NCBI RefSeq assembly: GCF_023705585.1
Contig: NZ_BOQE01000001.1
Location: 2,047,001-2,111,000 of the forward strand
Length of the DNA: 64,000 bases
Source of the DNA: Collibacillus ludicampi
GTDB taxonomy: Bacteria > Bacillota > Bacilli > Tumebacillales > BOQE01
Reading direction: 5' to 3'
The notes below the pieces were generated by a model. That model searched no databases, was not told where the DNA came from, and was given only the letters and a program-made list of their open reading frames with translations. The translations under genes were made by a program, and so were the position numbers. Of the stretch, positions 1 to 8,265 are shown piece after piece. How positions within the stretch are numbered: the first letter of the stretch is position 1; each line of letters opens with the position of its first letter.

Positions 1-69
1 TTGCAGATGGATGTACGTGAGTTGGAAGAGAAGCGTCTGTCCTTGATGGCTTTGATGGCCGATTCTTGA
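1..69 (+). CDS. C-terminal end of an unidentified protein (partial)
   Basis: An open frame enters from the left edge and stops with TGA at 67-69, giving 22 residues ending in LMALMADS. It is rich in Leu, Glu and Arg, as in the end of an amphipathic helix. Too little is present to name a family. A strong hairpin follows about 20 bases later, which fits the end of a transcription unit. Confidence 0.4.
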   Translation: MQMDVRELEEKRLSLMALMADS

Positions 70-90
70 TCATGACTGAATCATGCTCCG

Positions 91-125
91 AAACGCTCTT
101 GTGGATGGTTTCCGCAAGGGCGTTT
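91..125 (+). terminator. Terminator-like hairpin
   Basis: AAACGCTCTTGTGG pairs with CCGCAAGGGCGTTT (G-U pairs allowed) around a 6-7 base loop, just after the partial gene at the left edge. The T tract after it is weak (GTTTGGTT), so it may terminate inefficiently. Confidence 0.5.
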
Positions 126-199
126 GGTTATAGTAAGTCAATCTCTTGCGGCGTGAACGCAATGCCTGCCGTATGAGAGTAAGCCGGCAAATTCATGAA

Positions 200-574
200 T
201 CAATCAAAAATCAAATCGCGCCGTTTCATTCTTTGATACATGTCTTCCGGGTTAACAGGTTTGGTGTTGATGCGTTTCCCCACCGCTAAATAGTAGATGG
301 TATCATTGGACGCGTCATAGCGGTAAATCAGACGCATGTCAGGAGTTTCCCCCTCTGGCGGACGGCGAACAGAGAAAAACTTTTTCTTCCGATAATCTTT
401 AAGCGGTGGAAATACACATGGGCTCGAACCATTATTTATAGGGTCTCGTTGAATGAAGTCGATCTCTTTTTTCAAACACTGTGCAAACTCTAGGTACTGT
501 CTTGCGTTCATAACGGCTGCAATTTTCGGTAAGTCAGTCACTCTAAATTCTCGATGAAATATTTCCTTCCTCAT
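200..574 (-). CDS. RelE/HigB-like toxin candidate of a TA pair
   Basis: This is a 124-residue basic protein. Residues about 80-100 read LIYRYDASNDTIYYLAVGKR, the core strand pattern (arginine, hydrophobic strand, basic end) of ParE/RelE/HigB-type mRNA interferases. The ATG overlaps the stop of the upstream gene by 4 bases, the classic antitoxin-toxin arrangement, so the two are probably translationally coupled. The N-terminal half is longer than in minimal RelE toxins (about 90 residues). The toxin role is inferred from one motif plus gene order; a RelE-fold protein without toxicity remains possible. Confidence 0.5.
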   Translation of the reverse strand: MRKEIFHREFRVTDLPKIAAVMNARQYLEFAQCLKKEIDFIQRDPINNGSSPCVFPPLKDYRKKKFFSVRRPPEGETPDMRLIYRYDASNDTIYYLAVGKRINTKPVNPEDMYQRMKRRDLIFD

Positions 575-933
575 TCGGCCGACCGACCCTTTTCATGAAT
601 CGTCCCTTGCAAAAACCAATCCACGTAAGATATCACTTCAGGTTTTGCTTCCCATTCGGTGTTTAAAGCATGAACACGATCCCCTAACGTCTTAGCCAAT
701 TCCATATCCTCGACAAGATCCTCTAACTCTCTGATCCGTTTTACCATGGCTTCCAGGGTTTCCACTTCTAACATGACTATTTTTAACTCGTCGTTGACAA
801 TTAAACCGAGTTTCTCATGTCTTGACAATAATTCTAATAATTCCTTTTGAGATAAGGTTCGCAAACTTCTTGCGGGGAGAGTTTCTTCTTTCGAAAACGT
901 GACCATATGGAGAAACTCCTTTCGTTTACTCAT
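571..933 (-). CDS. Antitoxin-like partner, Phd/YefM type suspected
   Basis: This is an acidic, helical protein of about 120 residues. The segment LIVNDELKIVMLEVETLEAM is followed by a Leu/Glu heptad-like helix. The pattern resembles the middle of Phd/YefM antitoxins, where a short strand pair leads into a helix that wraps the toxin. I place the start at the ATG at 933 because AGGTG lies six bases ahead; an in-frame GTG at 942 is the alternative. It precedes and overlaps the toxin-like gene. The N-terminal DNA-binding part is not typical, so the family is uncertain. Confidence 0.45.
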   Translation of the reverse strand: MSKRKEFLHMVTFSKEETLPARSLRTLSQKELLELLSRHEKLGLIVNDELKIVMLEVETLEAMVKRIRELEDLVEDMELAKTLGDRVHALNTEWEAKPEVISYVDWFLQGTIHEKGRSAE

Positions 934-1152
934 TGATTTCACCTACCTTCATTATAATACAATGAGCAAATATTTGTTCATTTAATTGTGCAAATAATTG
1001 TGTATTATTGTATTCAAAGTATACCCAAAGGGTGAGTCATATAGACCTGAAATAACCATTGCATATCCATCCCACTGACTGATTTTCTCGATGTATAATA
1101 ATGGGGATTTTGAATCAGAGAATCGGACGAATGTAAAAAAGGAGGGAGCCGT

Positions 1153-1593
1153 ATGAGAGACGCCCGCTCTAATCATGTTCTCCAAGAAAACCTAAAGGGT
1201 GCGATCGTTCTCTTCGATGGGAAGTGTCTTTTTTGCAACTTTTGGGTTTCTTTCATTGTGCGTCATGACCCATTGGCGTATTTTCGTTTCGCTTCTCTTC
1301 AATCGGACATCGCCCGTTCCCTGTTGCTTTCTTATGCGATGAATGTGGAAGCCATGGACTCGGTCGTTCTCTTAGAGAAGCGGAAATGCTATACCCACTC
1401 GACAGCGGTGCTTCGCATCTTTAGAAAGTTAAAGGGGCCATGGAAACTTTTCTATGTTTTTATGCTCGTCCCAAAGCTCGTGCGGGATGCGGTGTACCGA
1501 TGGTTGGCGAAAAACCGGTACAGGATTTTTGGGAAAAGAGAGCATTGCCCAATACCGACGAAAGAAATCCGGGAGAGATTACTCGATTCATGA
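1153..1593 (+). CDS. DCC-family thiol-disulfide oxidoreductase (DUF393/YuxK)
   Basis: A 146-residue protein with the family hallmark LFDGKCLFCN at residues 20-29, the DxxCxxC redox-like motif that names the DCC family. Next come the conserved RFASLQS segment (about 45-51) and a Ser-Thr-Ala-Val-Leu-Arg helix (STAVLR) after a second cysteine. Length is normal for the family (about 130-150). The start has an excellent ribosome site (AAGGAGGGAGCC) and a TATAAT box lies about 55 bases upstream. Family members are predicted to carry out thiol/disulfide exchange; substrates are not established. It stands alone ahead of a tRNA gene. Confidence 0.88.
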   Translation: MRDARSNHVLQENLKGAIVLFDGKCLFCNFWVSFIVRHDPLAYFRFASLQSDIARSLLLSYAMNVEAMDSVVLLEKRKCYTHSTAVLRIFRKLKGPWKLFYVFMLVPKLVRDAVYRWLAKNRYRIFGKREHCPIPTKEIRERLLDS

Positions 1594-1721
1594 AGGAAAC
1601 AGAAGAGGTTCTTATTTCACGTACTCCTGTCGATGCGTTTGTTCAAGATTCACCGATCGTTTGACTTGTACGCGGGGCGTGTACGTGATAGGATAGCATA
1701 TGTTGCGTGAGATCGACGTCT

Positions 1722-1798
1722 CGGGATATAGCGCAGCCTGGTAGCGCGCACCCTTGGGGTGGGTGAGGTCGTGGGTTCAAATCCCGCTATCCCGACCA
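1722..1798 (+). tRNA. tRNA-Pro (anticodon GGG)
   Basis: A full cloverleaf can be drawn. The acceptor stem is CGGGATA/TATCCCG. The D-arm is GCGC..GCGC with AGCCTGGTA in the loop. The anticodon stem CACCC/GGGTG holds the seven-base loop TTGGGGT (anticodon GGG). The T-arm is GTGGG-TTCAAAT-CCCGC, followed by ACCA with the CCA encoded. It reads proline codons CCC and CCT. Confidence 0.95.
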
Positions 1799-1810
1799 GA
1801 GGTATAAGGC

Positions 1811-1882
1811 CAAAAGAAATCGCTCCTTTCGGAATGGGTTCTCGACAACTCTTATCATACCTGGGGGCGATTTCTTTTTGTT
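1811..1882 (+). terminator. Terminator after tRNA-Pro
   Basis: AAAAGAAATCGCTCC at 1812-1826 pairs with GGGGCGATTTCTTTTTG at 1864-1880, ending in a T-rich run. The loop is long (about 37 bases). A second, partly competing pairing exists between GGTATAAG (1801) and CTTATCATACC (1851). Confidence 0.7.
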
Positions 1883-1914
1883 TACAAATGTAACATTTGA
1901 AAAGAGGGGGTCCC

Positions 1915-2244
1915 TTGAACTCACACGTTTGGGACACCCTCTTTTCTTTTATTCAAGAATCACTAAAAATCAAAGGGGATTTATTTTTGTATTTTTCTAA
2001 AAGCGGACTTCGCACACTAACTTTCCAGATTGATTCTGAATATTCTTTGAAGGAAACGGTAAGCTTTTTCAAACAAAATGGTATTCATGCTGAAATGAAA
2101 ACGGATGCTCAACCGGGAATCCCTGAGTTGGTGGAATTATCTGATATTGACGGGAACTTGCTTCATTTCTATATCGAAGGGAAAACGGTCTCACATGGCT
2201 CATCGCAAATAGGGCGGTCTCATGCTGAACATACTAAGATGTAA
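1915..2244 (+). CDS. VOC-like (glyoxalase/dioxygenase-fold) protein, shortened
   Basis: About 109 residues. The C-terminal half carries the VOC-type end PGIPELVELSDIDGNLLHFY, matching the strand-DPDGN-strand pattern of one betaalphabetabetabeta module. The usual N-terminal module (FYxxxLGF) is not recognisable, so this may be a single-module or decayed member. The start is uncertain: a TTG at 1915 has GAGGGGG 4-5 bases upstream, and an in-frame TTG at 1897 would add six residues. It lies upstream of a secreted DUF3889 protein in the same direction. Confidence 0.45.
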   Translation: MNSHVWDTLFSFIQESLKIKGDLFLYFSKSGLRTLTFQIDSEYSLKETVSFFKQNGIHAEMKTDAQPGIPELVELSDIDGNLLHFYIEGKTVSHGSSQIGRSHAEHTKM

Positions 2245-2265
2245 GCCGCGAAAGGAGGGAGTTGA

Positions 2266-2604
2266 ATGTACAGTCGCATCGTGTGCAAATGGTTATGTGC
2301 CCTCGCTTTCATCGTAACCGCAAAGCCCTCCGCTTATGCCTACCCATTGACTGTACAGATGGAACCTGCCTACGCGAAATGGGGCCGCTTGGCGATGAAC
2401 GAAACATATAAGAGGTTCCCGCGCGCCAGGATCGTTGACTATAAGCATGTGGGTCGGCAGCAACGCTCACCTACGGTCACGGAAGAAACGTTTAAACTTT
2501 GGCTCCGACAGGATCATCGCGAATGGGGCGTGTATGTGAGGATCACATTTGAAACACCCACGGAAAAAGTCATCTCCGTACGGTTTCAAGAGGTAAAACG
2601 TTAA
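2266..2604 (+). CDS. Secreted DUF3889 protein
   Basis: 112 residues. An N-terminal signal peptide (a basic start, then a hydrophobic LCALAFIV stretch and an AYA cleavage-like site near residue 25) precedes the DUF3889 core. That core shows AYAKWGRLAMNET, then IVDYKHVGR, then TFKLWLRQDHREWGVYVRIT. The role of this small Bacillota family is unknown; the protein should act outside the membrane. GAAAGGAGGGAGTTGA ahead of the ATG is an excellent ribosome site. A large palindrome follows it. Confidence 0.85.
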   Translation: MYSRIVCKWLCALAFIVTAKPSAYAYPLTVQMEPAYAKWGRLAMNETYKRFPRARIVDYKHVGRQQRSPTVTEETFKLWLRQDHREWGVYVRITFETPTEKVISVRFQEVKR

Positions 2605-2614
2605 GTTGGATAAG

Positions 2615-2726
2615 AAAACGCTATCTTTCATGATATGATCCCCTCGAAGTGGACAGTGAAAAAATGTCCATTGTTATAATGGGTCGATCCCTCTTGGGGA
2701 GATCATATAGGGAAGGTAGCGTTTTT
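2615..2726. repeat. 112-bp element with long imperfect terminal inverted repeats
   Basis: The left arm (2615-2643, beginning AAAACGCTATCTTTC) and right arm (2697-2726, ending GGTAGCGTTTT) pair over about 29 bases with few mismatches. The middle contains a small palindrome (GGACA..TGTCC) and TTATAATGGG. It can fold as a transcription terminator for the DUF3889 gene (T6 follows), but its size and symmetry also fit a MITE-like element. Confidence 0.55.
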
Positions 2727-2862
2727 TGGATTGCTTAAAAAGTAGTCCCCCTGTTGAATGGCTGAACCATCACTGTTTTCACAGCTAAAACAGTATCCCA
2801 TGGAACGGGAAAGATTTAGTAAACTGGTAGTGGATGATTTGTCTTTTGAAAGGAGCAACCTT

Positions 2863-3414
2863 ATGAAGATTCTGGTCTTGAACGGGAGTACGCGTCGTCA
2901 CGGTAACACAGAACTTCTCGCCGAAAAAGTAACGGAAGGGTTATCGTGCACCAAGATCTTTTTGAGCGAGAAAAAGATAGACCCCATCCGGGATATGCGT
3001 CACACAGCAGAGGGCTTTCCTGATGTGGAGGATGACTACGAAGAAGTGTTGCAGGCATTGCTGGCCCATGACACGGTGGTATTTGCCACTCCGTTGTACT
3101 GGTACGGCATGTCGGGCAACATGAAAACATGTATCGATCGGTGGTCACAAAGCCTGCGGGACAAACGGTTTTCCTTTAAAGAGATCATGTCGCAAAAACA
3201 GGCGTACGTCGTTATTGTCGGCGGAGATCAGCCGAAAGTGGAAGCTTTGCCGCTGGTACAGCAATTTTCGCTCATTTTCAAATACATAGGGATGACGTTT
3301 GCCGGCTATGTGATCGGCAAGGGGAATAAACCGGGGGAAGTGTTGCAGGATGAGGCTGCGTTGGATCAGGCCGCTGCAATAAACCGGATGTTGAAAGAAG
3401 GGGCAAAAAAGTAG
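2863..3414 (+). CDS. Flavodoxin-fold NAD(P)H-dependent FMN reductase
   Basis: 183 residues from the ATG at 2863, which has AAAGGAG eight bases upstream; longer in-frame starts lack a site. The N-terminus MKILVLNGSTRRHGNTELLA is the phosphate-binding loop of the flavodoxin-like FMN_red family. FATPLYWYGMSGNMKTCIDR (about 79-98) is the flavin isoalloxazine loop. The cysteine cluster of the iron-sulfur flavoprotein subgroup is absent, so a simple flavin or quinone reductase is more likely. It probably acts in the cytosol as a homodimer. A strong terminator follows. Confidence 0.85.
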   Translation: MKILVLNGSTRRHGNTELLAEKVTEGLSCTKIFLSEKKIDPIRDMRHTAEGFPDVEDDYEEVLQALLAHDTVVFATPLYWYGMSGNMKTCIDRWSQSLRDKRFSFKEIMSQKQAYVVIVGGDQPKVEALPLVQQFSLIFKYIGMTFAGYVIGKGNKPGEVLQDEAALDQAAAINRMLKEGAKK

Positions 3415-3503
3415 TGAATGTTGGATGTTGTCTCAGCAGCAGGGGGTGTTCGTCTGCAGTACAAAAGAAGCCACCATGAATCAAGTGATTGAGCTTGATG
3501 ACA

Positions 3504-3542
3504 AACCCCTGGCTCTTTTCGTGAGAAAAGGGCCAGGGGTTG
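3504..3542 (+). terminator. Rho-independent terminator after FMN reductase
   Basis: AACCCCTGGCTCTTTTC pairs with GAAAAGGGCCAGGGGTT around a GTGA-type loop, about 90 bases after the reductase stop. It also sits just beyond the end of the IS1182 remnant and could act from either side. Confidence 0.7.
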
Positions 3543-3575
3543 TATATTTCATGAGAATAAACAGATAAAGGAAAT

Positions 3576-4954
3576 TTAATATGCTGAAAAAACCATAACA
3601 CAAAGCCTTTTCCTCTCTTTGAGAGGAGCAAAGCCATTTTTTGATTTTTTGAGCCACGGCAGTCAGGAGGCATTGCTCTCTGACTTTAGCAATTCCCCTG
3701 TAACGTACGTAACGAAGGCCATAAAGTTCTTTGGCGTCAGCGAAGCTGCGTTCAATGGTCTGACTCCGTCGTTTATACAGTTTTTTGCCTCTTTCACTTA
3801 AACGGTTTTGACGCTCCTACTCTTTCGCGCCTTCCCAAACGTGACGAGTGATCGTTTTGGTGAAGGTTTTGGAATGAGTGTATTTGGATAGAAAAGGACA
3901 GTTCTTACACACTTTCGGGTCGGATTTGTATTCGCGGAATCCGAAGCGGTTGGTTGTTTTGTAGGAGAGCTCATGTTTGGGAGGGCACAGATATGTGTAC
4001 TTTTCTAGTATGTACTTAAATTGCCATTTGAAGAACAGACTTTTCTTTGGCCGAAAACTCCGGTGAGCAATCACGGAAAAAATATCTTGTTTTTTAAGTA
4101 ATTGTAAAATGGGCATAGTGAGATAACCGGCATCCAAAGCAACTTCCTCCACCTGAAATCCGAACCGAGAGATCTGCCGATCCAACCGTTCAAGATATGG
4201 GAAGGAATCATGAATGTTTCCAGGCGTTACATACACATCCGTAATGAATTTGTACTTTCCGTCAACGGTTCGATGGTCTAAATAGAAGAACCCTTCGGTT
4301 TTTCCATCCCGAATCATATAACCGCTGTCCGGATCCGTGGTGCTCACTCGGATTTCTCTTTTTTTAAGCCGGCTTCGTTTTTTAACGGTTTTTTGCCGTG
4401 TTGAATTCGATCTTCGTCAATGGATTTTTCCAACTGTTCTACGTAATCTTTGGGGGAACGGTGATTTTCTGCTTCTTGAACTAGCTTTTGCTGGCATTAG
4501 CCTTTAAAAACGTGGAATCGGTGAACAATTGCTTTCCCTCAATAAACCCGTGGTTCATTGCCTGAAGTACGATCTCGTCACAGATTTCTTGGTAAATGGT
4601 GGACTGTTGAAATCGAAGGCGGCGATTTTGACTGAACGTAGAATAATGAGGGACAGGATTGGTCAAGAAAAGACCAACAAACCAACGATATGCGATATTG
4701 ACTCGAATTTTTTCGATCAGTCGCCTTTCCGAGCGAATACCGTACAGGTAACCAATGAGAAGCATCTTGAACAACATGACCGGGTCAATAAAGGGGCGTC
4801 CATTATCTTTGCAATACAATGGCCGGCATTTCTCTGCAATGAACGAGAAGTCGTTGGTTTCATTGATTTTTCTAAGCAAGTGATCTTGGGGAACAAGGTC
4901 CTCTATATTGACCGTCTCCGCTTGAAACTCTCTGGATGCATTCGTCCCGAACAT
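3576..4954 (-). pseudogene. IS1182-family transposase, frameshifted remnant
   Basis: The reading runs from MFGTNASREF at 4954 to a TAA at 3576 but changes frame at least three times: one frame to about 4481, another in the linker, a third for 4347-3817, and a last for the C-terminal end. The N-terminal part has VPQDHLLRKI, RPFIDPVMLFKMLLIGYLYG and NIAYRWFVGL; the middle has STFSQNRRLRF, DAGYLTMPIL and KNCPF; the end reads TIERSFADAKELYGLRYVRY. These are IS1182-type DDE landmarks. The element is inactive. A terminator-like palindrome precedes the start, as often found at IS ends. Confidence 0.9.
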
Positions 4955-5000
4955 AGGAGAACCTTCCTTCGGAATTTTTTTTATTCCGATTAACCAAAAA

Positions 5001-5031
5001 AGGCTGTTGACCCTTCTTTGGTCAACAGCCT
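5001..5031 (-). terminator. Terminator-like hairpin guarding the IS1182 remnant
   Basis: AGGCTGTTGACC pairs with GGTCAACAGCCT, and on the minus strand a T6 run follows. It lies between flanking DNA and the transposase start, where IS elements often block read-through. A near-identical hairpin recurs at 7583-7612. Confidence 0.6.
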
Positions 5032-5210
5032 CGCCCACTGGATAAACCATTGGGATTCACCTTTTCTTTGCCGGAATTTCAGCTAGGAATGAACATAATT
5101 AATCAAATGCCTAGTGAACCAAAAAAGTAATTGCTATCAGTTCGTGTGTAAAATAAAGGAAAATCATCTGAAAATGGATTGACTGATTGAATAAAATCGG
5201 AGGAGCAGAC

Positions 5211-5275
5211 ATGTGAGCAATTTGTTGGTAAAGTGGCTTTAGTTACAGGTAGCGGTTCTAGAATAGGAAATTGGT
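5211..5275 (+). pseudogene. Remnant of a short-chain dehydrogenase N-terminus
   Basis: After a GGAGGAG site and an ATG that runs straight into TGA, the frame from 5215 reads EQFVGKVALVTGSGSRIGN, the Rossmann nucleotide-binding start of an SDR (TGxxxxIG). Nothing recognisable follows. It is a short relic between the IS1182 remnant and marR. Confidence 0.6.
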
Positions 5276-5344
5276 TCTACATCTTCTTTGAAACAAAAAC
5301 CCCTAGCTATGAAAAATACTCGAAGATGATTTGTTGTTTGTAAA

Positions 5345-5382
5345 TATATCGTTTTATACGATATAATCCTTATAAACGATAT
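5345..5382 (+). promoter_or_regulatory. Palindromic operator overlapping the marR promoter
   Basis: TATATCGT-N5-ACGATATA (5345-5365) is a perfect 8+8 palindrome overlapping a TATAAT-like box, and a further ACGATAT half-site lies at 5376-5382, just before the AGGAGGG ribosome site of marR. Placement and symmetry are those of an autorepressing MarR-family operator. Confidence 0.7.
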
Positions 5383-5394
5383 AGGAGGGACATT

Positions 5395-5805
5395 ATGAAT
5401 GCCCAGGAACTTTCTCGAATATTTACTTCAATTTATTACCACTGTCATCCCCAGTTTACCATTCCATTATCGCACTCATCTGTCCGTGCACTTCAATATA
5501 TTGCAATGAATAAGGGGGTTACTGTCCGCGAGGTGGCTGAACATTTAGGTTGTGCACATAACACAGCTTCCGAGATTCTCCGTCGCCTAGCCGATAAAAA
5601 AATGCTTTCCCGGAAACGAAGAAGAGAGGATGAACGAGTTGTCGAACTAAAGGTTACCCCATTGGGCTGGAAAGCTCTTGAAGAACACACGGGGTTGGAT
5701 ATTGAAAAATTAGATAATTTACTCCGTAACATGCCGAAAGAAGATAAAGAACAAATCTTTAAGGGATTTTCGTTGCTACTAAGGCATCTTAAGGAGGGAC
5801 AATAA
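5395..5805 (+). CDS. MarR-family transcriptional regulator
   Basis: 136 residues with the MarR winged helix. SHSSVRALQYIAMNKGVTVR leads into VAEHLGCAHNTASEILRRLA (helix-turn-helix, about 44-63), then the wing KKMLSRKRRREDERVVELKV and a C-terminal dimer helix. The wing has the D-x-R-type motif (EDER) that contacts the minor groove. It likely represses itself and the adjacent membrane gene through the palindrome just upstream. The start has AGGAGGGACATT ahead of the ATG. The ligand cannot be read from sequence. Confidence 0.88.
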   Translation: MNAQELSRIFTSIYYHCHPQFTIPLSHSSVRALQYIAMNKGVTVREVAEHLGCAHNTASEILRRLADKKMLSRKRRREDERVVELKVTPLGWKALEEHTGLDIEKLDNLLRNMPKEDKEQIFKGFSLLLRHLKEGQ

Positions 5806-5809
5806 TCTA

Positions 5810-6142
5810 ATGCTTTTTACGTTAGCCAAAGCACTAGTTTCTGCCTTAGTTATTTTGTTCGTCACCTGGTTAGCGAATAGATCACCCACGTTCTGGGGAT
5901 GGATTGCAGCTCTACCACTGGTCAGTTTGCTATCCGCCTTTTGGTTGTCAGTAGGACAACAAAATTCCAGGGAAATTGCTGATTTTTTGACGGGAGTTTT
6001 GTGGGGATTAATCCCAACTGCACTTCTATTACTTGTTATTGTTCTTTGCCTGAGGTACCATGTTTCTTTCCTGTTGTCTCTTTTTATAGGTATCGGCATA
6101 TGGGGTGTGATCACTTGTTTAGTCCAAGCCTCGCAGAATTAA
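5810..6142 (+). CDS. DUF3147 small membrane protein
   Basis: 110 residues, almost all hydrophobic, with four predicted membrane segments (about 3-18, 25-46, 60-82, 86-104) separated by short turns, for example SPTFWGWIAALPLVSLLSAF. This pattern fits DUF3147 proteins, whose function is unknown. The ATG is 5 bases after the marR stop and the marR C-terminal region supplies AAGGAGGGAC, so the two genes form one operon. A role in export or membrane stress under MarR control is inference. Confidence 0.75.
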   Translation: MLFTLAKALVSALVILFVTWLANRSPTFWGWIAALPLVSLLSAFWLSVGQQNSREIADFLTGVLWGLIPTALLLLVIVLCLRYHVSFLLSLFIGIGIWGVITCLVQASQN

Positions 6143-6290
6143 CGGTTACTTTACATGGAATTTAGTTTGTAGTGTGTCCAATCTTTAAAGCTTTTGCTGA
6201 GAGAACAGGAAAAGCGAGCGAGGATGAATAGAAATTTAGTGGAAGAGACGTTGAATATGTGTTTCCAAAAAAACAGAAAGGGGACTGACC

Positions 6291-6753
6291 ATGATCAAGT
6301 TTGTATGAAGCTCATTTGCCCGTAACGGATCTTGACCGTTCCGTCGCCTTTTATGAGAAATTGGGGTTAACCTTGTGGTTTCGTGAAGATCCTGTCGTCA
6401 TTTTTTGGATCGTCCCGCGCGTAAGATGTTTGGGGCTCTGAAAAACGGAAATTTTCCCTGACCATCATCCAGGAAGCTTTCCGGGGCATGGAAGACATGT
6501 CGCCTTTAAAGTAGATTTTCAGGACATCAACCAGGCGATTGAATGGTTGGTCCAACCGGGAATCTCTCCCGTCACTCACAAAGGATTTTCTCCAAACGAG
6601 CCGGTGGTGCGGCCTCATCTGGGAAACGCCTCCGTTTATTTTAACGACACAGACGGAAACAATCTGGAACTGATTTGCAATCTTCCCACAAGCCCTAATG
6701 GGCCGATCTGGCTCATGTCGATGAGCGAATGGCAAAACCAAACACGAGTGTAA
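6291..6753 (+). pseudogene. VOC-family protein, frameshifted
   Basis: The opening frame breaks after MIKF. A shifted frame reads LYEAHLPVTDLDRSVAFYEK then LGLTLWF, and it is broken again near 6440. The last frame reads HVAFKVDFQDINQAIEWL and ends in NASVYFNDTDGNNLELICNL. These are the two modules of a VOC metalloenzyme of the same subfamily as the intact gene at 6872, so this is a decayed paralogue. Confidence 0.8.
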
Positions 6754-6871
6754 TAAAAAAGTCCTTTTTTGTAAGCGTATACCTGTTTTCATGACTTTTT
6801 TCTGTCTCGGAAACACGATCATTTTTGTACAGCGGGCTAATGCTAGAACAGTTAAAGGGGGAGTTAGAAGA

Positions 6872-7321
6872 GTGATAAAGGGGTTATATGAAGCACATTT
6901 ACCAGTTAGTAATCTTTCTAATTCAATTGAATTCTATAAGAGGTTAGGATTAGAAATTGCTTATCAAAGTGAAAAAATAGCTTTTTTTTGGATTGAAAAA
7001 GGACGCAGTTGGTTGGGGCTCTGGGAAACTGACGAAGTAAAAACTCCTTACCATCCTTCATTAAGACATATTGCATTCCAAGTTGATTTGGAAGACATTC
7101 AAAAAGCAAAGGAATGGCTAGAACAAAAAGGAATACCGGTACGAACAGCTTTTAATTTTCCACCCGACAAACAACCGCTTGTATTACCAAACAATCCACA
7201 TGCTCATGCAGCGATTTATTTTCATGACCCTGATGGAAACTCACTTGAGCTGATTGCACCTTTACGATTAGACTTCGAAGAAGAATTTGAAATGATGACA
7301 TTAGAAGAATGGTTCAATTAA
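6872..7321 (+). CDS. VOC-family protein (glyoxalase/fosfomycin-resistance-like)
   Basis: 149 residues from the GTG at 6872, chosen because AAAGGGGGAG precedes it. It has two VOC modules: LYEAHLPVSNLSNSIEFYKR near the start and HAAIYFHDPDGNSLELIAPL near the end. His8, His74 and Glu128 are the likely metal ligands (positions approximate). The fold is shared by glyoxalase I, fosfomycin-modifying enzymes and extradiol dioxygenases; the substrate here is unknown. The neighbouring VOC pseudogene shows the pair arose by duplication or repeated acquisition. Confidence 0.82.
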   Translation: MIKGLYEAHLPVSNLSNSIEFYKRLGLEIAYQSEKIAFFWIEKGRSWLGLWETDEVKTPYHPSLRHIAFQVDLEDIQKAKEWLEQKGIPVRTAFNFPPDKQPLVLPNNPHAHAAIYFHDPDGNSLELIAPLRLDFEEEFEMMTLEEWFN

Positions 7322-7625
7322 AAATGAAGTGGGAATCAAACTCAATGTCGCATTTTTAGAAGTAGAAAGTGCCTGCCAGGAACAGCAGGAACTTTCCTCC
7401 GTTCTTGCTATTCCATCATTCCGTTTTCTCGCTGGTCAAACGCTCCATTGAACTCTTGGTTCAATCCCATAAATCTCTAGTTACAACATGGCTGAAGTCG
7501 TGCGAAATAGGTAGCTTAGTTACCCTAACAATCCTCGTGAATAGCACCAATATGGAACGCTGAGGTTGTTGATAAAGAGAAAGAGACTGTTGACCTTCTT
7601 TGTCAACAGCCTCATACACCATGAA
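7322..7625. other. Gene-free stretch with a terminator-like palindrome
   Basis: I find no supported gene. At 7583-7612 AGACTGTTGAC pairs with GTCAACAGCCT. Read on the minus strand it would terminate the globin gene. Its similarity to the hairpin at 5001-5031 suggests either a shared terminator or an old IS end. Confidence 0.5.
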
Positions 7626-8024
7626 TCAAGTGGCTTCTTTTTCTTCAGGCGTATTCATCATGTGATGAGCGGTCATTTTGAGTCTCTCAAACATGGCGTC
7701 ACGATAAGTACCTTCGAGCCCGATTTCGTCCATTGCAGCGCTCATGCAAGAGAGCCATGCTTGGACTCGCGTGGGCGTGACGGGGAATTGCATATGGCGT
7801 GCACGCAACATCGGATGTCCGTATACGTTACTATAGAGAGGAGGTCCGCCAAAAAATTGGGTGAGAAATAAATATTGTTTCTCTTTCACTTCCGTAAAAT
7901 CTTCCGGGAAAATCGGTTTCAGATCCGGATGAACAGCTACTTTCGAGTAGAACGCTTCCACCAAACGGCGAATCGTTTCTGCCCCTCCGATGAGTTCGTA
8001 CAGGGTGGATTCATAATACTCCAT
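7626..8024 (-). CDS. Truncated hemoglobin, group II (YjbI-like)
   Basis: 132 residues from the ATG at 8024 (AAAGGACGG upstream). YELIGGAETIRRLVEAFYSK is the A/B-helix start of truncated globins and HPDLKPIFPEDF is the next loop. QYLFLTQFFGGPPLYSNVYG precedes HPMLRARHMQFPV, which carries the proximal histidine, and WLSCM carries the G8 tryptophan typical of group II. Such proteins bind O2 or NO in the cytosol and are linked to nitrosative stress. Monocistronic. Confidence 0.9.
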   Translation of the reverse strand: MEYYESTLYELIGGAETIRRLVEAFYSKVAVHPDLKPIFPEDFTEVKEKQYLFLTQFFGGPPLYSNVYGHPMLRARHMQFPVTPTRVQAWLSCMSAAMDEIGLEGTYRDAMFERLKMTAHHMMNTPEEKEAT

Positions 8025-8265
8025 CGTCTTGTTCCGTCCTTTCGAGTCTAACAAGGATACAAATAGGATGTACCGGATAAAGAGTTTTCATCGTTTGCTT
8101 TCATTGTAAAGGAAAGGGCAAAGAAAAAGGAAGAGATTTGCCCTCAACGTTCCTCTTCCATGTGGAAATGAATGGAGCACTGCAAATATACTTATGATAT
8201 ACTACATGTAACATCAATGATGGAGGTGAATCCCCCAAGCTCATTTGAGCGGAGAGGGGGAGTCG

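Noticed and set aside
951-980. Promoter (TGAACA-N18-TATAAT, minus strand) for the TA-like pair
   Set aside because: The -10 box is so close to the start codon that the transcript would lose most of its ribosome site; kept only as a weak possibility.
1650-1937. 95-codon minus-strand frame over the tRNA
   Set aside because: It is antisense to tRNA-Pro and its terminator; the phrase GIAGFEPTTSPTPRVRAT is the well-known spurious translation of tRNA complements.
3471-7632. The shared 16-mer CACCATGAATCAAGTG at about 3472 and 7618 as a target-site duplication
   Set aside because: It is far too long and too distant for one insertion, and one copy overlaps the globin gene end; likely chance or an old duplication.
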